This document shows, in pieces, positions 5,161-12,387 of a stretch of DNA of 14,541 nt; positions within the stretch are counted from its first letter, which is position 1; the number at the start of each line of letters is the position of its first letter. Under the pieces are notes generated by a model. It did no database searches and was not told the origin of the DNA. It was given only the letters and a program-made list of their open reading frames with translations. The translations under genes were made by a program, and so were the position numbers. Source of the DNA: CAYQLK01 sp964418515 (GTDB lineage Bacteria > Patescibacteriota > Microgenomatia > CAYQLK01); assembly GCA_964418515.1 (NCBI GenBank), contig CAYQLK010000023.1:1-14541 (forward strand). Reading direction: 5' to 3'.

Positions 5161-6915
5161 TTAGCTATCTATTATTTTTTTTTGGATTTCAAGTATTCCC
5201 GACTCTACGTTTTCAGCATCTCTATCAATTGATTCCTTATCTTTAAAGTCGCCCCAAAACTGAATGTAATATTTCACCTTGGGTTCAGTACCCGACGGTC
5301 TTGCTGTTATTCGACACAATTCATCGTCAGAAAAAACAAAAGTAATCATGTCTTTTGCTGACCCTGTTTTATATACACTTTCATCTCGCTTTTCTTCAGG
5401 TAGCCTATCTATTACACGCAAAACTTTTTTTCCGCCGATTTCAGGCAAATCATGGTTTCGCAAACCTAACATTATTTTTCTAATATTGCCTGCACCTTCT
5501 TTTCCAGGTAATTCGACCATGTTAAGTATATTTTTGAAATATCCATACGTTGCATAAATCTCGTCCAAATAATCAACCAAGGTTTTACCTTGATCCTTAA
5601 GCTCACTGGCCATTTCAGAAGCCAAAAGCGCTGCAATCGAAGCATCCTTATCTCTGACAAAACTTCCTGCTAGATACCCTAAAGATTCTTCGGCCGCGAA
5701 CAAAAAATCATTTTTATTATTAAGTCCCTGAATTATTTCCGCAATGAATTTAAAACCCACCAACAAATCATCAACTACTTTTATTCCATAACTTTGAACA
5801 ATTTTAGATATTAAAGATGTTGTTACATAAGTCTCAAGTATCAAGTTTGAACTCTTTAATTCCCCTGATTCTTTTTTCTTTTTTAACAAAAATTCAGTCA
5901 ACAATATTCCTAACTGATTACCTGTCAAAAACCTAACATCACTTGCACCAAATTTTATTTTAGACGCGACTCCGATTCTGTCGGCATCTGGATCAGAGTT
6001 AATGACCAAATCAGCTCCTTTTTCCCTACCATATTTCATTGGCAACTCCATCACTTCAATATATTCTGGATTAATTAAATCACCGACAGCCGTTGGAAAA
6101 TTTTCATCCGGATCTGCTTGCTCAGGTACAACAAAAACATCAAACCCTTCCTGAGTCAGAACTGGCAACACATTTTTTGAACCTGCTCCATGAATTGGAG
6201 AAAAAACAATCTTTGCGCTTCTCGACTTAGAAACTGATAAACTTCGTACCTTTTCCCAATAAATTTTATCTATGTCTTCCCCAAGCATTGCCACATATCC
6301 ACCCACCTTAGCTTCCTCAAACCCCATCTGTTTAACCTCAGCAATATTTTGCACCAGCTCCATAAACTTCTGATCTAAAGGTGGCACTACTTGACCACCG
6401 TCCGTCCAATAAAACTTAAACCCATTATCTGTTCTTGGGTTATGCGAAGCAGTTAATTGAATACCAGCGACTGCCCCCAGATGTCTAACAGCAAAAGAAA
6501 TCTCCGGTGTTGATCGAAAAGAATCAAATAAATAACTTTTTATACCATTTGCTGCCAATACGCCTGCACAGAGCGATGCAAATGGGACAGAATTTTTCCT
6601 GACTTCATGCCCAATAACAACTCCCATATTCATACTCTCCGGACTCACTTCCTTCATAAACTGGCACAACGCCTGAGCCGCCTCACCAATTGTTCTCAAG
6701 TTTATTTTATTTGGTCCGGGACCTAATGACCCTCGTATACCACCTGTACCAATCTCTATGTGTTTATAAAAACAGTCTTCTAAATATGAATACTTTTTTT
6801 GTTCAATAAGTGAATTTATCTGATCACGAAACGATAAATATTCATCTTCACTTAACCATTTAGCTAAGTTCTCATAAGCCTCCTTGCTTAGCTTATCTTC
6901 CAAATCTTGGATCAT
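5161..6915 (-). CDS. pgcA: Alpha-phosphoglucomutase / phosphomannomutase (PgcA/PGM2 type)
   Basis: A 584-residue alpha-D-phosphohexomutase, matching the ~580-residue PgcA/PGM2 branch rather than the ~450-residue ManB/GlmM branch. It interconverts glucose-1-phosphate and glucose-6-phosphate. All four active-site loops are present: TASHNP with phosphoserine Ser157, the metal loop DPDADR (308-313), the sugar-binding loop EESLGY (409-414), and the phosphate loop RPSGTEPK (539-546). GTGGIRGSLGPG (57-68) is the conserved N-terminal loop. It is the last gene of the minus-strand block; its ATG overlaps the galT TGA (ATGA at 6912-6915), indicating translational coupling. It would link central carbon metabolism to UDP-sugar synthesis via GalU and GalT. 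Activity on mannose-phosphate cannot be excluded from sequence. Confidence 0.93.
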   Translation of the reverse strand: MIQDLEDKLSKEAYENLAKWLSEDEYLSFRDQINSLIEQKKYSYLEDCFYKHIEIGTGGIRGSLGPGPNKINLRTIGEAAQALCQFMKEVSPESMNMGVVIGHEVRKNSVPFASLCAGVLAANGIKSYLFDSFRSTPEISFAVRHLGAVAGIQLTASHNPRTDNGFKFYWTDGGQVVPPLDQKFMELVQNIAEVKQMGFEEAKVGGYVAMLGEDIDKIYWEKVRSLSVSKSRSAKIVFSPIHGAGSKNVLPVLTQEGFDVFVVPEQADPDENFPTAVGDLINPEYIEVMELPMKYGREKGADLVINSDPDADRIGVASKIKFGASDVRFLTGNQLGILLTEFLLKKKKESGELKSSNLILETYVTTSLISKIVQSYGIKVVDDLLVGFKFIAEIIQGLNNKNDFLFAAEESLGYLAGSFVRDKDASIAALLASEMASELKDQGKTLVDYLDEIYATYGYFKNILNMVELPGKEGAGNIRKIMLGLRNHDLPEIGGKKVLRVIDRLPEEKRDESVYKTGSAKDMITFVFSDDELCRITARPSGTEPKVKYYIQFWGDFKDKESIDRDAENVESGILEIQKKIIDS

Positions 6916-7760
6916 CGCAAATCTTGTTTTAATAATTCAACCACTTCTTTTGGATCCACTACATTCACATTAACCCCTGTAGCTAATTCAAAACCAGCTT
7001 GAATTGTAAGCTTCGGAATTATTCTCAAATAGAAACTATTTGATGTTGAAATATAATAATTGTAAGCCACACCATATTCTTTCCAATGGAGGTGTGGCTT
7101 GCCAGAATGCTTTTGCAATAGAGATTCTTCGGACAAATGAGTAATTAATGCACTAATAGTTTTTTGTGTTAAATTTCCGGCCGTTAAAATATCATCATCA
7201 CCAAAGTCCTCGAATCTTTTATTTGAAACAATCCAGACTTCATATGGATATTCTGAATATTCCGGAACTACTACGCTAAAACCACCCTCGATTAAAATAT
7301 TTTCAACTTTAGACTGTTTTTCTAGTTGATCGAATTTCACTTCATTGTCTACAACTATGATTTGTGAATGCGGGTGTTCTAAAGATGCTCCAGCAAATTT
7401 TCCAAAATTACAAAAAATACTAACCTGCCCAGTATTCCTTAGTGCAAGATACCTATTAAGGTACATGCGAAAAATATCGCCCACTTCATCGCTATTCATT
7501 TTTTCAACAGTCTTATTGTGATCGGCTGAGTGAATAATCACTTCGTGTATATCAGCTATTGGATATTTATTATTAATACTTACTACTTTCCAATTATCGA
7601 CAGACTCCCCGACGAAAGTAACAATATTCTCTTCTGTAATATTTTCTTTACAAAAAGGACAATAATCTTTACTTTTAATCTGCGACTGATCTGGTCTTTT
7701 TGTTCTATCAGTGGCAAAAATTGTATATCTATTCCCTTTCTCGTCTGCTCTATAATTCAT
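6912..7760 (-). CDS. galT: GalT-type hexose-1-phosphate uridylyltransferase
   Basis: A 282-residue member of the HIT superfamily, GalT branch; shorter than E. coli GalT (348). The catalytic triad is EHPHSQ, with His129 and nucleophile His131 and Gln133. Zinc-ligand positions are present: CPFC (Cys34, Cys37), the SADH histidine (His81) and His129. The C-terminal lobe ends in the conserved LTIQAGFELATGVNVN. The histidine pair in the usual WHWHIEIxPR strand is replaced by SFYLRIIPK, so a second metal site seems absent. GalT enzymes exchange UMP between UDP-glucose and galactose-1-phosphate; in relatives the nucleotide or sugar can vary, so exact specificity is open. It starts 13 bp after wecG and overlaps pgcA by 4 bp. 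Confidence 0.82.
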   Translation of the reverse strand: MNYRADEKGNRYTIFATDRTKRPDQSQIKSKDYCPFCKENITEENIVTFVGESVDNWKVVSINNKYPIADIHEVIIHSADHNKTVEKMNSDEVGDIFRMYLNRYLALRNTGQVSIFCNFGKFAGASLEHPHSQIIVVDNEVKFDQLEKQSKVENILIEGGFSVVVPEYSEYPYEVWIVSNKRFEDFGDDDILTAGNLTQKTISALITHLSEESLLQKHSGKPHLHWKEYGVAYNYYISTSNSFYLRIIPKLTIQAGFELATGVNVNVVDPKEVVELLKQDLR

Positions 7761-7773
7761 AATTAACTTAATT

Positions 7774-8493
7774 TTACCTGAATAGTCTTTTTTTCAAAAC
7801 CATAAACACAAAAACTACCAAACTTAGTTGCCTTTTGATTCTCCAAGGCTGACTTACTAACCTAAAAAGCCATTCTAATCCTATTTTTCTCACGACTCTC
7901 GGTGCCCTTCGGACATTACCTGTCAAATAATCAAACGATCCACCCACCCCCATCAAAACTTTTGCATCAACTTTACCCAAGTTCCTCTCAATCCAATACT
8001 CTTGCTTTGGATTACCATATGCAACAAAAAGGAAGTCTAATTTAAGTCCTGCAATTTTTTCTCTAATTTGTCCGTCTCTTGAAGATTCTGGAGAACCCGA
8101 CAAGGCAAACGGCACAGATATGGCAGGATAGGCACGCGTAATTAACTTTGCCAACTTTTGAGCTGTATTACCCTTTCCTCCCAAAAGTCCAATTCTCCAC
8201 CCCTTCTCGTTCGAAAGTTTAATTACCATCTCCATAAAATCTACACCACTAATTCGATTCGGCCTACCTTTGCCTAGAATTCTTGATGCCCAAACTATTC
8301 CAACGCCATCAACAAGGCTAATATTTGCCCGATTTATAATATTTTTTAGTCTTGAATCAGCCATTGATCTTACAATAAATTCCGGATTAGGCGTGACAAT
8401 ATAACCACCTCTTAACCTTAAATCAGATAACTCTTCCAAAGCTTTTGCGTTTGATAAGTTATCAAACTGAACTTCAAATAGACTGAATTTCAT
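7774..8493 (-). CDS. WecG/TagA/CpsF family (GT26) glycosyltransferase
   Basis: A 239-residue GT26 enzyme, usual length. This family transfers a (often N-acetylmannosamine-type) sugar from a UDP donor to a lipid-linked acceptor in wall teichoic acid, enterobacterial common antigen or capsule synthesis. Visible motifs are TPNPEF (34-39), LVDGVGIVWASR with the likely catalytic Asp62, FVAYGNPKQEYWI (156-168) and GVGGSFDYLTGNVRRAP (182-198). The last ~22 residues are basic and hydrophobic, matching the appendage that helps TagA attach to the membrane. The ATG overlaps the stop of the preceding glycosyltransferase (ATGA), and a GGAG lies 10 nt upstream. The acceptor here is unknown; no tagO/wecA-like initiating transferase is in the window. 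Confidence 0.92.
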   Translation of the reverse strand: MKFSLFEVQFDNLSNAKALEELSDLRLRGGYIVTPNPEFIVRSMADSRLKNIINRANISLVDGVGIVWASRILGKGRPNRISGVDFMEMVIKLSNEKGWRIGLLGGKGNTAQKLAKLITRAYPAISVPFALSGSPESSRDGQIREKIAGLKLDFLFVAYGNPKQEYWIERNLGKVDAKVLMGVGGSFDYLTGNVRRAPRVVRKIGLEWLFRLVSQPWRIKRQLSLVVFVFMVLKKRLFR

Positions 8494-9605
8494 AATTCGT
8501 AAACTCCAACTATCTGATCAAAAAACTTTCTAGTCTTAATGGCTGATGTTTTCCAAGAAAAATCCTTCGATCTTTTTATTGCCAGTTTTGAATATCTAGC
8601 ATGTATTGATTTTTTAGTCACCAGCTGCAACATCTTTTCAGCAATATCATCGACCGACTTTGGGTTAACCAATAATCCAGATTTTTCTACAACCTCAGTA
8701 AGTGACGACCCTTTAGCTACAACTACTGGCGTGCCCACCGCCATAGATTCCAAAATCGGTAAACCGAACCCTTCGTACAACGAAGGCAGAACAGTTATTT
8801 TTGCATTTTTGTACATTGCGGGCAAAAACTCATCCGGCACATATCCCAAAAATTTTACATTTTTCTTGACACCTAGTTTTTTGGGCATTCGCAAAATATC
8901 TTCGTAATTCCAGCCTTTTTTCCCAACAATTACCAAATCGACACCATCAAGCTTTGGAAAAATTTTAGCATAAGCTTCAATCAACCTAGACAAATTTTTT
9001 CTTGGCTGAATTGTACCCACGAACAAAATATAATCTTTCAACTCAAACTTCTTTTTTACCTCGACAATACTCTTTTTTGAAATTTTGGTATTAAACACTT
9101 CCTCGTCAAATCCTTCATAAATTACTTTAGTTTTTGAAACAGCTTGTGGACAAAAATTAACAATATCTTTTTTGGTTGTTTGAGAAACTGCAATTAACCC
9201 ATCTGCATTCCTAATCGCGTATTTAGTCGTAAAATCTAAGTAATATTTGTGAGGAAACTTATCGTATTGAGGTAAAAACTGTACACCAAGATCATGAATC
9301 GTTACCACATACTTCAAACTTTTTTTGCCTAAAATTGGCATAGTGTGGGATGGAATAAATAAAATATCGAGTCTGTCTATGTAGGTTTTAAGCGCCAACC
9401 CTAATTGTGTCCATAATCTTGGTAGTACAATTCTTTTTTCGTGAGCATTAACTGGCCAACTTCGACCTGAAAATTCGCGCGTATAAAGCACAAAATCATC
9501 ATCAGGATGATTCTTAATTAGTTCTTCAATAGTCTTGAGACTATAATTCTCCGTTCCTGTTCTTTGGCTTCCAAACGATCTTGATGCATCTATTCCAATT
9601 TTCAT
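8490..9605 (-). CDS. GT4-family (group 1) glycosyltransferase
   Basis: A 371-residue GT-B fold retaining glycosyltransferase. The N-terminal acceptor half begins MKIGIDASRSFGSQRTGTEN with the typical Gly-rich loop, and contains the VTIHDLGVQFLPQYD segment. The C-terminal donor half has FVGTIQPRKNLSRLIEAY (195-212) and the EX7E motif (Glu278 and Glu286 in EGFGLPILE), which contacts the nucleotide-sugar. The layout resembles mannosyl/rhamnosyl transferases of surface polysaccharide clusters, but donor and acceptor cannot be told. It lies between the mreB/gap region and the GT26 gene (4 bp overlap), so it probably acts in the same glycan pathway. Confidence 0.9.
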   Translation of the reverse strand: MKIGIDASRSFGSQRTGTENYSLKTIEELIKNHPDDDFVLYTREFSGRSWPVNAHEKRIVLPRLWTQLGLALKTYIDRLDILFIPSHTMPILGKKSLKYVVTIHDLGVQFLPQYDKFPHKYYLDFTTKYAIRNADGLIAVSQTTKKDIVNFCPQAVSKTKVIYEGFDEEVFNTKISKKSIVEVKKKFELKDYILFVGTIQPRKNLSRLIEAYAKIFPKLDGVDLVIVGKKGWNYEDILRMPKKLGVKKNVKFLGYVPDEFLPAMYKNAKITVLPSLYEGFGLPILESMAVGTPVVVAKGSSLTEVVEKSGLLVNPKSVDDIAEKMLQLVTKKSIHARYSKLAIKRSKDFSWKTSAIKTRKFFDQIVGVYEL

Positions 9606-9614
9606 TTTTAAATT

Positions 9615-9728
9615 CTACCTTATTAAGAAAATATTATTGACATTAATCACTTCCTCGTTGTGGACTTCTTTGTTCGCAGAGAAGAAATTAATCATTTCCT
9701 TGTGATTGATTTTCTTACTCGCAGAGAA
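9615..9728 (-). CDS. Open frame of 15-residue repeats downstream of the gap (possible mreB tail or separate product)
   Basis: On the minus strand the sequence right of the TAG at 9615-9617 is open up to the gap and encodes two 15-residue repeats, FSASKKINHKEMINF and FSANKEVHNEEVINV, plus seven residues. It ends 9 bp before the GT4 start, a spacing like the other junctions of the block, so this could be the 3' end of mreB or of a short gene lost in the gap. Against this, nearly all repeat differences are amino-acid-changing in this frame, while they are mostly silent on the opposite strand. No independent start codon is visible. I regard coding status as unproven. Confidence 0.3.
   Translation of the reverse strand, partial: FSASKKINHKEMINFFSANKEVHNEEVINVNNIFLIR
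9639..9728. repeat. Tandem 45 bp repeat, two units, abutting the assembly gap
   Basis: Unit 1 is 9639-9683 and unit 2 is 9684-9728; they match at 34 of 45 positions and both end GCAGAGAA. Unit 2 ends exactly where the N run starts, so more copies probably lie in the gap and may have broken the assembly. Read on the plus strand, the units give INHFLVVDFFVRREE and INHFLVIDFLTRRE with mostly synonymous differences. Confidence 0.9.
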
Positions 9729-9828
9729 NNNNNNNNNNNNNNNNNNNNNNNNNNNNNNNNNNNNNNNNNNNNNNNNNNNNNNNNNNNNNNNNNNNNNNNN
9801 NNNNNNNNNNNNNNNNNNNNNNNNNNNN
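9729..9828. other. Assembly gap (100 N)
   Basis: Exactly 100 N, the conventional length for a scaffold gap of unknown size. It removes the last few codons of mreB and whatever lies between mreB and the tandem repeat. Confidence 0.98.
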
Positions 9829-10823
9829 TTATACAAATCAATGTGCTCTAAAGCAACACCTGTACCGTAAACCACACATTTTAGCGGATCTTCAGCTACA
9901 TGAGCTGGCACCCCAGTTTCCAAAGTTACGAACTTGTCAAAATTCTTCAAAATCGAAGTTCCACCGCTCATAACGATTCCCTTATCAATAATGTCAGACG
10001 ACAACTCAGGCGGTGTTTGTTCCAAAACCCCTTTTATTGCACCAACAATTGCTTTAAGTGGTTCAGAAATAGCCTCAGTTATTTCGGTTGAACTAACAGT
10101 TATTGTCTTTGGCAGTCCAGAAATTGAATCCCTACCCTTCACATCCATAGTCTTTTCTGGGTTCAAAACCAATGCGCTTCCGATTCTTAATTTAATTTCC
10201 TCAGACATTCTTTCACCAATAATTAAGTTATGCCTTCGCCTTAGATAAGTCGCAATTGATTCATCAATTTTATTTCCCCCAACCCTCACACTCTCATGCA
10301 CAACCACTCCACCTAACGAAATAACAGCCGCTTCAGCTGATCCTCCACCAATATCAATAATCATACTCCCACTGGCTGCACCTATGGGAATTTTTGCACC
10401 AATAGCTGCCGCAAGTGGCTCATCGATTAAATATGCGCGCTTTGCCCCAGCAGACATTGTTGCATCCAAGACCGCCCTTCTTTCAACCTGAGTAACACCC
10501 GCAGGGACACAAATCATTACCTCTGGCTTAAATAGTCGACTCTTACCACAAACGTGGTCAATTAAATATCTAAGCATTGCCTGGGTAATTTCATAATCAG
10601 CTATCACTCCATCTTTTAGAGGCCTAAGTGCTGTAATGTTTTCCGGTGTTCTGCCCAACATTTCTCTTGCCTCATTCCCCACCGCAACTACTCGACCATC
10701 ATCAGTCGCAACCGCCACAACCGTAGGCTCACTCATAACCACTCCAACAGACTCAAGCCAAACCAAACAGTTGGCCGTACCTAAATCTATTCCAATCCTT
10801 TTACCAAACTTAAATTTTTTCAA
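9829..10823 (-). CDS. mreB: Rod-shape determining protein MreB (3' end lost in assembly gap)
   Basis: 331 residues are visible before the gap, against about 335-347 for complete MreB, so only a short C-terminal piece is missing. MreB is the bacterial actin that forms membrane-attached filaments and guides lateral wall synthesis. The actin-fold nucleotide motifs are intact: phosphate-1 DLGTA (13-17), phosphate-2 DIGGGSAE (157-164) and the adenosine loop VMSGGTSILKN; ERRAV and DEPLAAAIG are typical of MreB. The start is TTG at 10821-10823: the codon directly upstream is an in-frame TAA, and the next ATG (residue 30) would delete the phosphate-1 loop. It heads the minus-strand glycan block and is divergent from the PEGA gene. 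Any tail encoded beyond HIDLY is unknown. Confidence 0.93.
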
Positions 10824-10976
10824 TTATTTTTCGTTAAACTCTTCTAAAATTTATATTTTATAAGCACCAAATTATACCTAAAAAAAGACAAACCCACACA
10901 GTTGCTTAATAAGTAACTTCATATTATTATTAGCTCGACAAATTCGCATATCATTACAAATACTATTTAGTACCAC
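10824..10976. promoter_or_regulatory. Divergent mreB / PEGA-gene control region
   Basis: This 153 bp AT-rich region must hold both start sites. For mreB a perfect TATAAT is found on the minus strand (plus coordinates 10871-10876), with no good -35, giving a leader of about 40 nt. For the PEGA gene, TTGCTT (10902-10907) and TATTAT (10925-10930) are 17 bp apart on the plus strand. A near-palindrome, GTTGCTTA then TAAGTAAC (10901-10917, one mismatch), covers that -35 and lies upstream of the mreB -10, a position suited to a shared operator. Confidence 0.45.
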
Positions 10977-12197
10977 ATGTCGTTAACTGCTCACAGAATA
11001 ATAATCACTTTAACAACAGCAATTGTTCTTCTCATCGCGGGCATTTTCGCAATATTCTGGGCGCGAGGGTTTAAAATCAGCCCTCAAACAGGTATTAGTC
11101 GAACAGGGCTTATTGTTGCCAATTCTGTTCCTGACGGAGCCAAAGTTTTTCTAGACGACAAACTTGTTTCTGCCACAAACGCCACAATTTCTTTTCTAGA
11201 ACCTAAAAAATACAGAGTCAAAATAACCAAAGATGGATTTACTACTTGGGAAAAAGACATCGAAGTCCAAGCTGATCTGATTAACGAAATAGATGCTCTC
11301 CTTTTCCCTCTCGCACCAGAACTCAAACCACTTACCCTTTCAGGTGCATCTAATCCACAACTTTCTCCAGATGGACAAAAAATTGCCTATACCAGCTCTG
11401 GTGCTGAAAAAGGTGGAATTTGGATCAACGCAATGTCAGACGGACCACTAAGTTTTAACAAAGGGCCCAAAAATGTAGTCAAAAACACCACCTCAATCGA
11501 TTTTGACAAGGCCAACATTACTTGGTCTCCATCATCAGACGAAATATTGGTTCAAACCGTAAATGAAGCCCCAAAATACTACCTCTTCGACACTTCCAGA
11601 ACATCCAACCCTCTTACCCCAATTTCCGAAGTAATTGCCTCTGAAACTCTGGTTGATTGGCAAGACACAATCAGATTATTGCAAACTAATTTAGTCGCTA
11701 ATCTTCCTGATTCTGTTAGATCTGCAGCCGAACAAAACCTTGAAACAACTACCCCCACTCCAACTCCAAAGACAAAAACCTCCGTCGCAAACAAAACAGA
11801 AAGCACAAGTTCTGCAAAACTAGAACTTAATTATTATCCATTCAATCTAAAATTTTCTCCAGATGAAGAAAAAGTCCTCTACAAACTTTCCGAGAACAAC
11901 TCATTCTCCTACAGAATATATGATCTCAAACTGAAAAAAGAGTCAGTTGTCGGCACACTAGATCAGGAAACAAAAGTCGATTGGTTCCCCGACAGTGCTC
12001 ATTTAATTATTACCTCCAAGGATGGAATTTCGATTGTTGAAACAGACGGCAACAACAAACAATTATTGTTCTCTGGCGACCTCGGTAAACAAAAAACCGC
12101 ATTCCCTTGGCCAGATGGATCCAAAATCGTTATTGAGGCAAACTTTAATATTAACAACTCAAGCCAATCCAACCTTTATACTTTAATATTGCGCTAA
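10977..12197 (+). CDS. Membrane-anchored PEGA-domain and beta-propeller (PD40-like) protein
   Basis: A 406-residue protein with a short basic N terminus and one transmembrane segment (about 8-28, ending at WARGF), so the rest is expected outside the membrane. Residues ~43-110 form a PEGA domain (LIVANSVPDGAKVFLDDKLV, later YRVKITKDGFTTWEKDI). After it come repeated TolB/WD40-like blades: PQLSPDGQKIAYTS (127-140), ITWSPSSDEILVQ (181-193), LKFSPDEEKVLYK (291-303), VDWFPDSAHLIIT (334-346) and FPWPDGSKIVIEA (376-388). A Thr/Pro/Lys-rich, probably disordered insert occupies about 256-280. PEGA domains occur in surface proteins and are thought to mediate binding, so a scaffold or glycan-contact role is plausible, but its function is unknown. 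It is divergent from mreB and convergent with the FN3 gene. Confidence 0.82.
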   Translation: MSLTAHRIIITLTTAIVLLIAGIFAIFWARGFKISPQTGISRTGLIVANSVPDGAKVFLDDKLVSATNATISFLEPKKYRVKITKDGFTTWEKDIEVQADLINEIDALLFPLAPELKPLTLSGASNPQLSPDGQKIAYTSSGAEKGGIWINAMSDGPLSFNKGPKNVVKNTTSIDFDKANITWSPSSDEILVQTVNEAPKYYLFDTSRTSNPLTPISEVIASETLVDWQDTIRLLQTNLVANLPDSVRSAAEQNLETTTPTPTPKTKTSVANKTESTSSAKLELNYYPFNLKFSPDEEKVLYKLSENNSFSYRIYDLKLKKESVVGTLDQETKVDWFPDSAHLIITSKDGISIVETDGNNKQLLFSGDLGKQKTAFPWPDGSKIVIEANFNINNSSQSNLYTLILR

Positions 12198-12387
12198 ATA
12201 CAGCTTCAAGTTTTTCGTAATAGACACCAAAAGCACTGCAGAAAACTAGCTAGATATTTTTTTCGACTACACAACAATCTGCCATTCAAATCGCCCAGCT
12301 CTCAGCATAAATATCAAAATCACCAACAAGATGTTCAAATATCTAGCTGCACTTTAAAACTATTTTCAGAGTTGCGCTTATACGAAT
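12198..12387. other. Intergenic region between convergent genes, with long-armed inverted repeat
   Basis: This 190 bp has no open frame of note. It holds a perfect 12 bp inverted repeat, AGCTAGATATTT (12248-12259) and AAATATCTAGCT (12337-12348), enclosing 77 bp. The arms are flanked by AAAGCACTGCAG (12230-12241) and CTGCACTTT (from 12347), which extend the pairing imperfectly. I see no canonical intrinsic terminator for either gene: the T run at 12257-12263 follows no proper hairpin. Confidence 0.5.

Noticed and set aside
6912..6914. Alternative genetic code with TGA read as Gly or Trp (known in some CPR)
   Set aside because: TGA stops end galT, the GT4 gene and the ASCH gene exactly at natural C-termini and overlap following starts, and no conserved protein here contains an in-frame TGA.
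9639..9728. CRISPR array or direct-repeat cluster
   Set aside because: The two 45 bp units are directly adjacent with no spacers, are only 76% identical, and no cas gene is present.
12246..12263. Intrinsic terminator at CTAGCTAG plus T run after the PEGA gene
   Set aside because: CTAGCTAG is a loopless palindrome and cannot form a stable hairpin directly before the T run.
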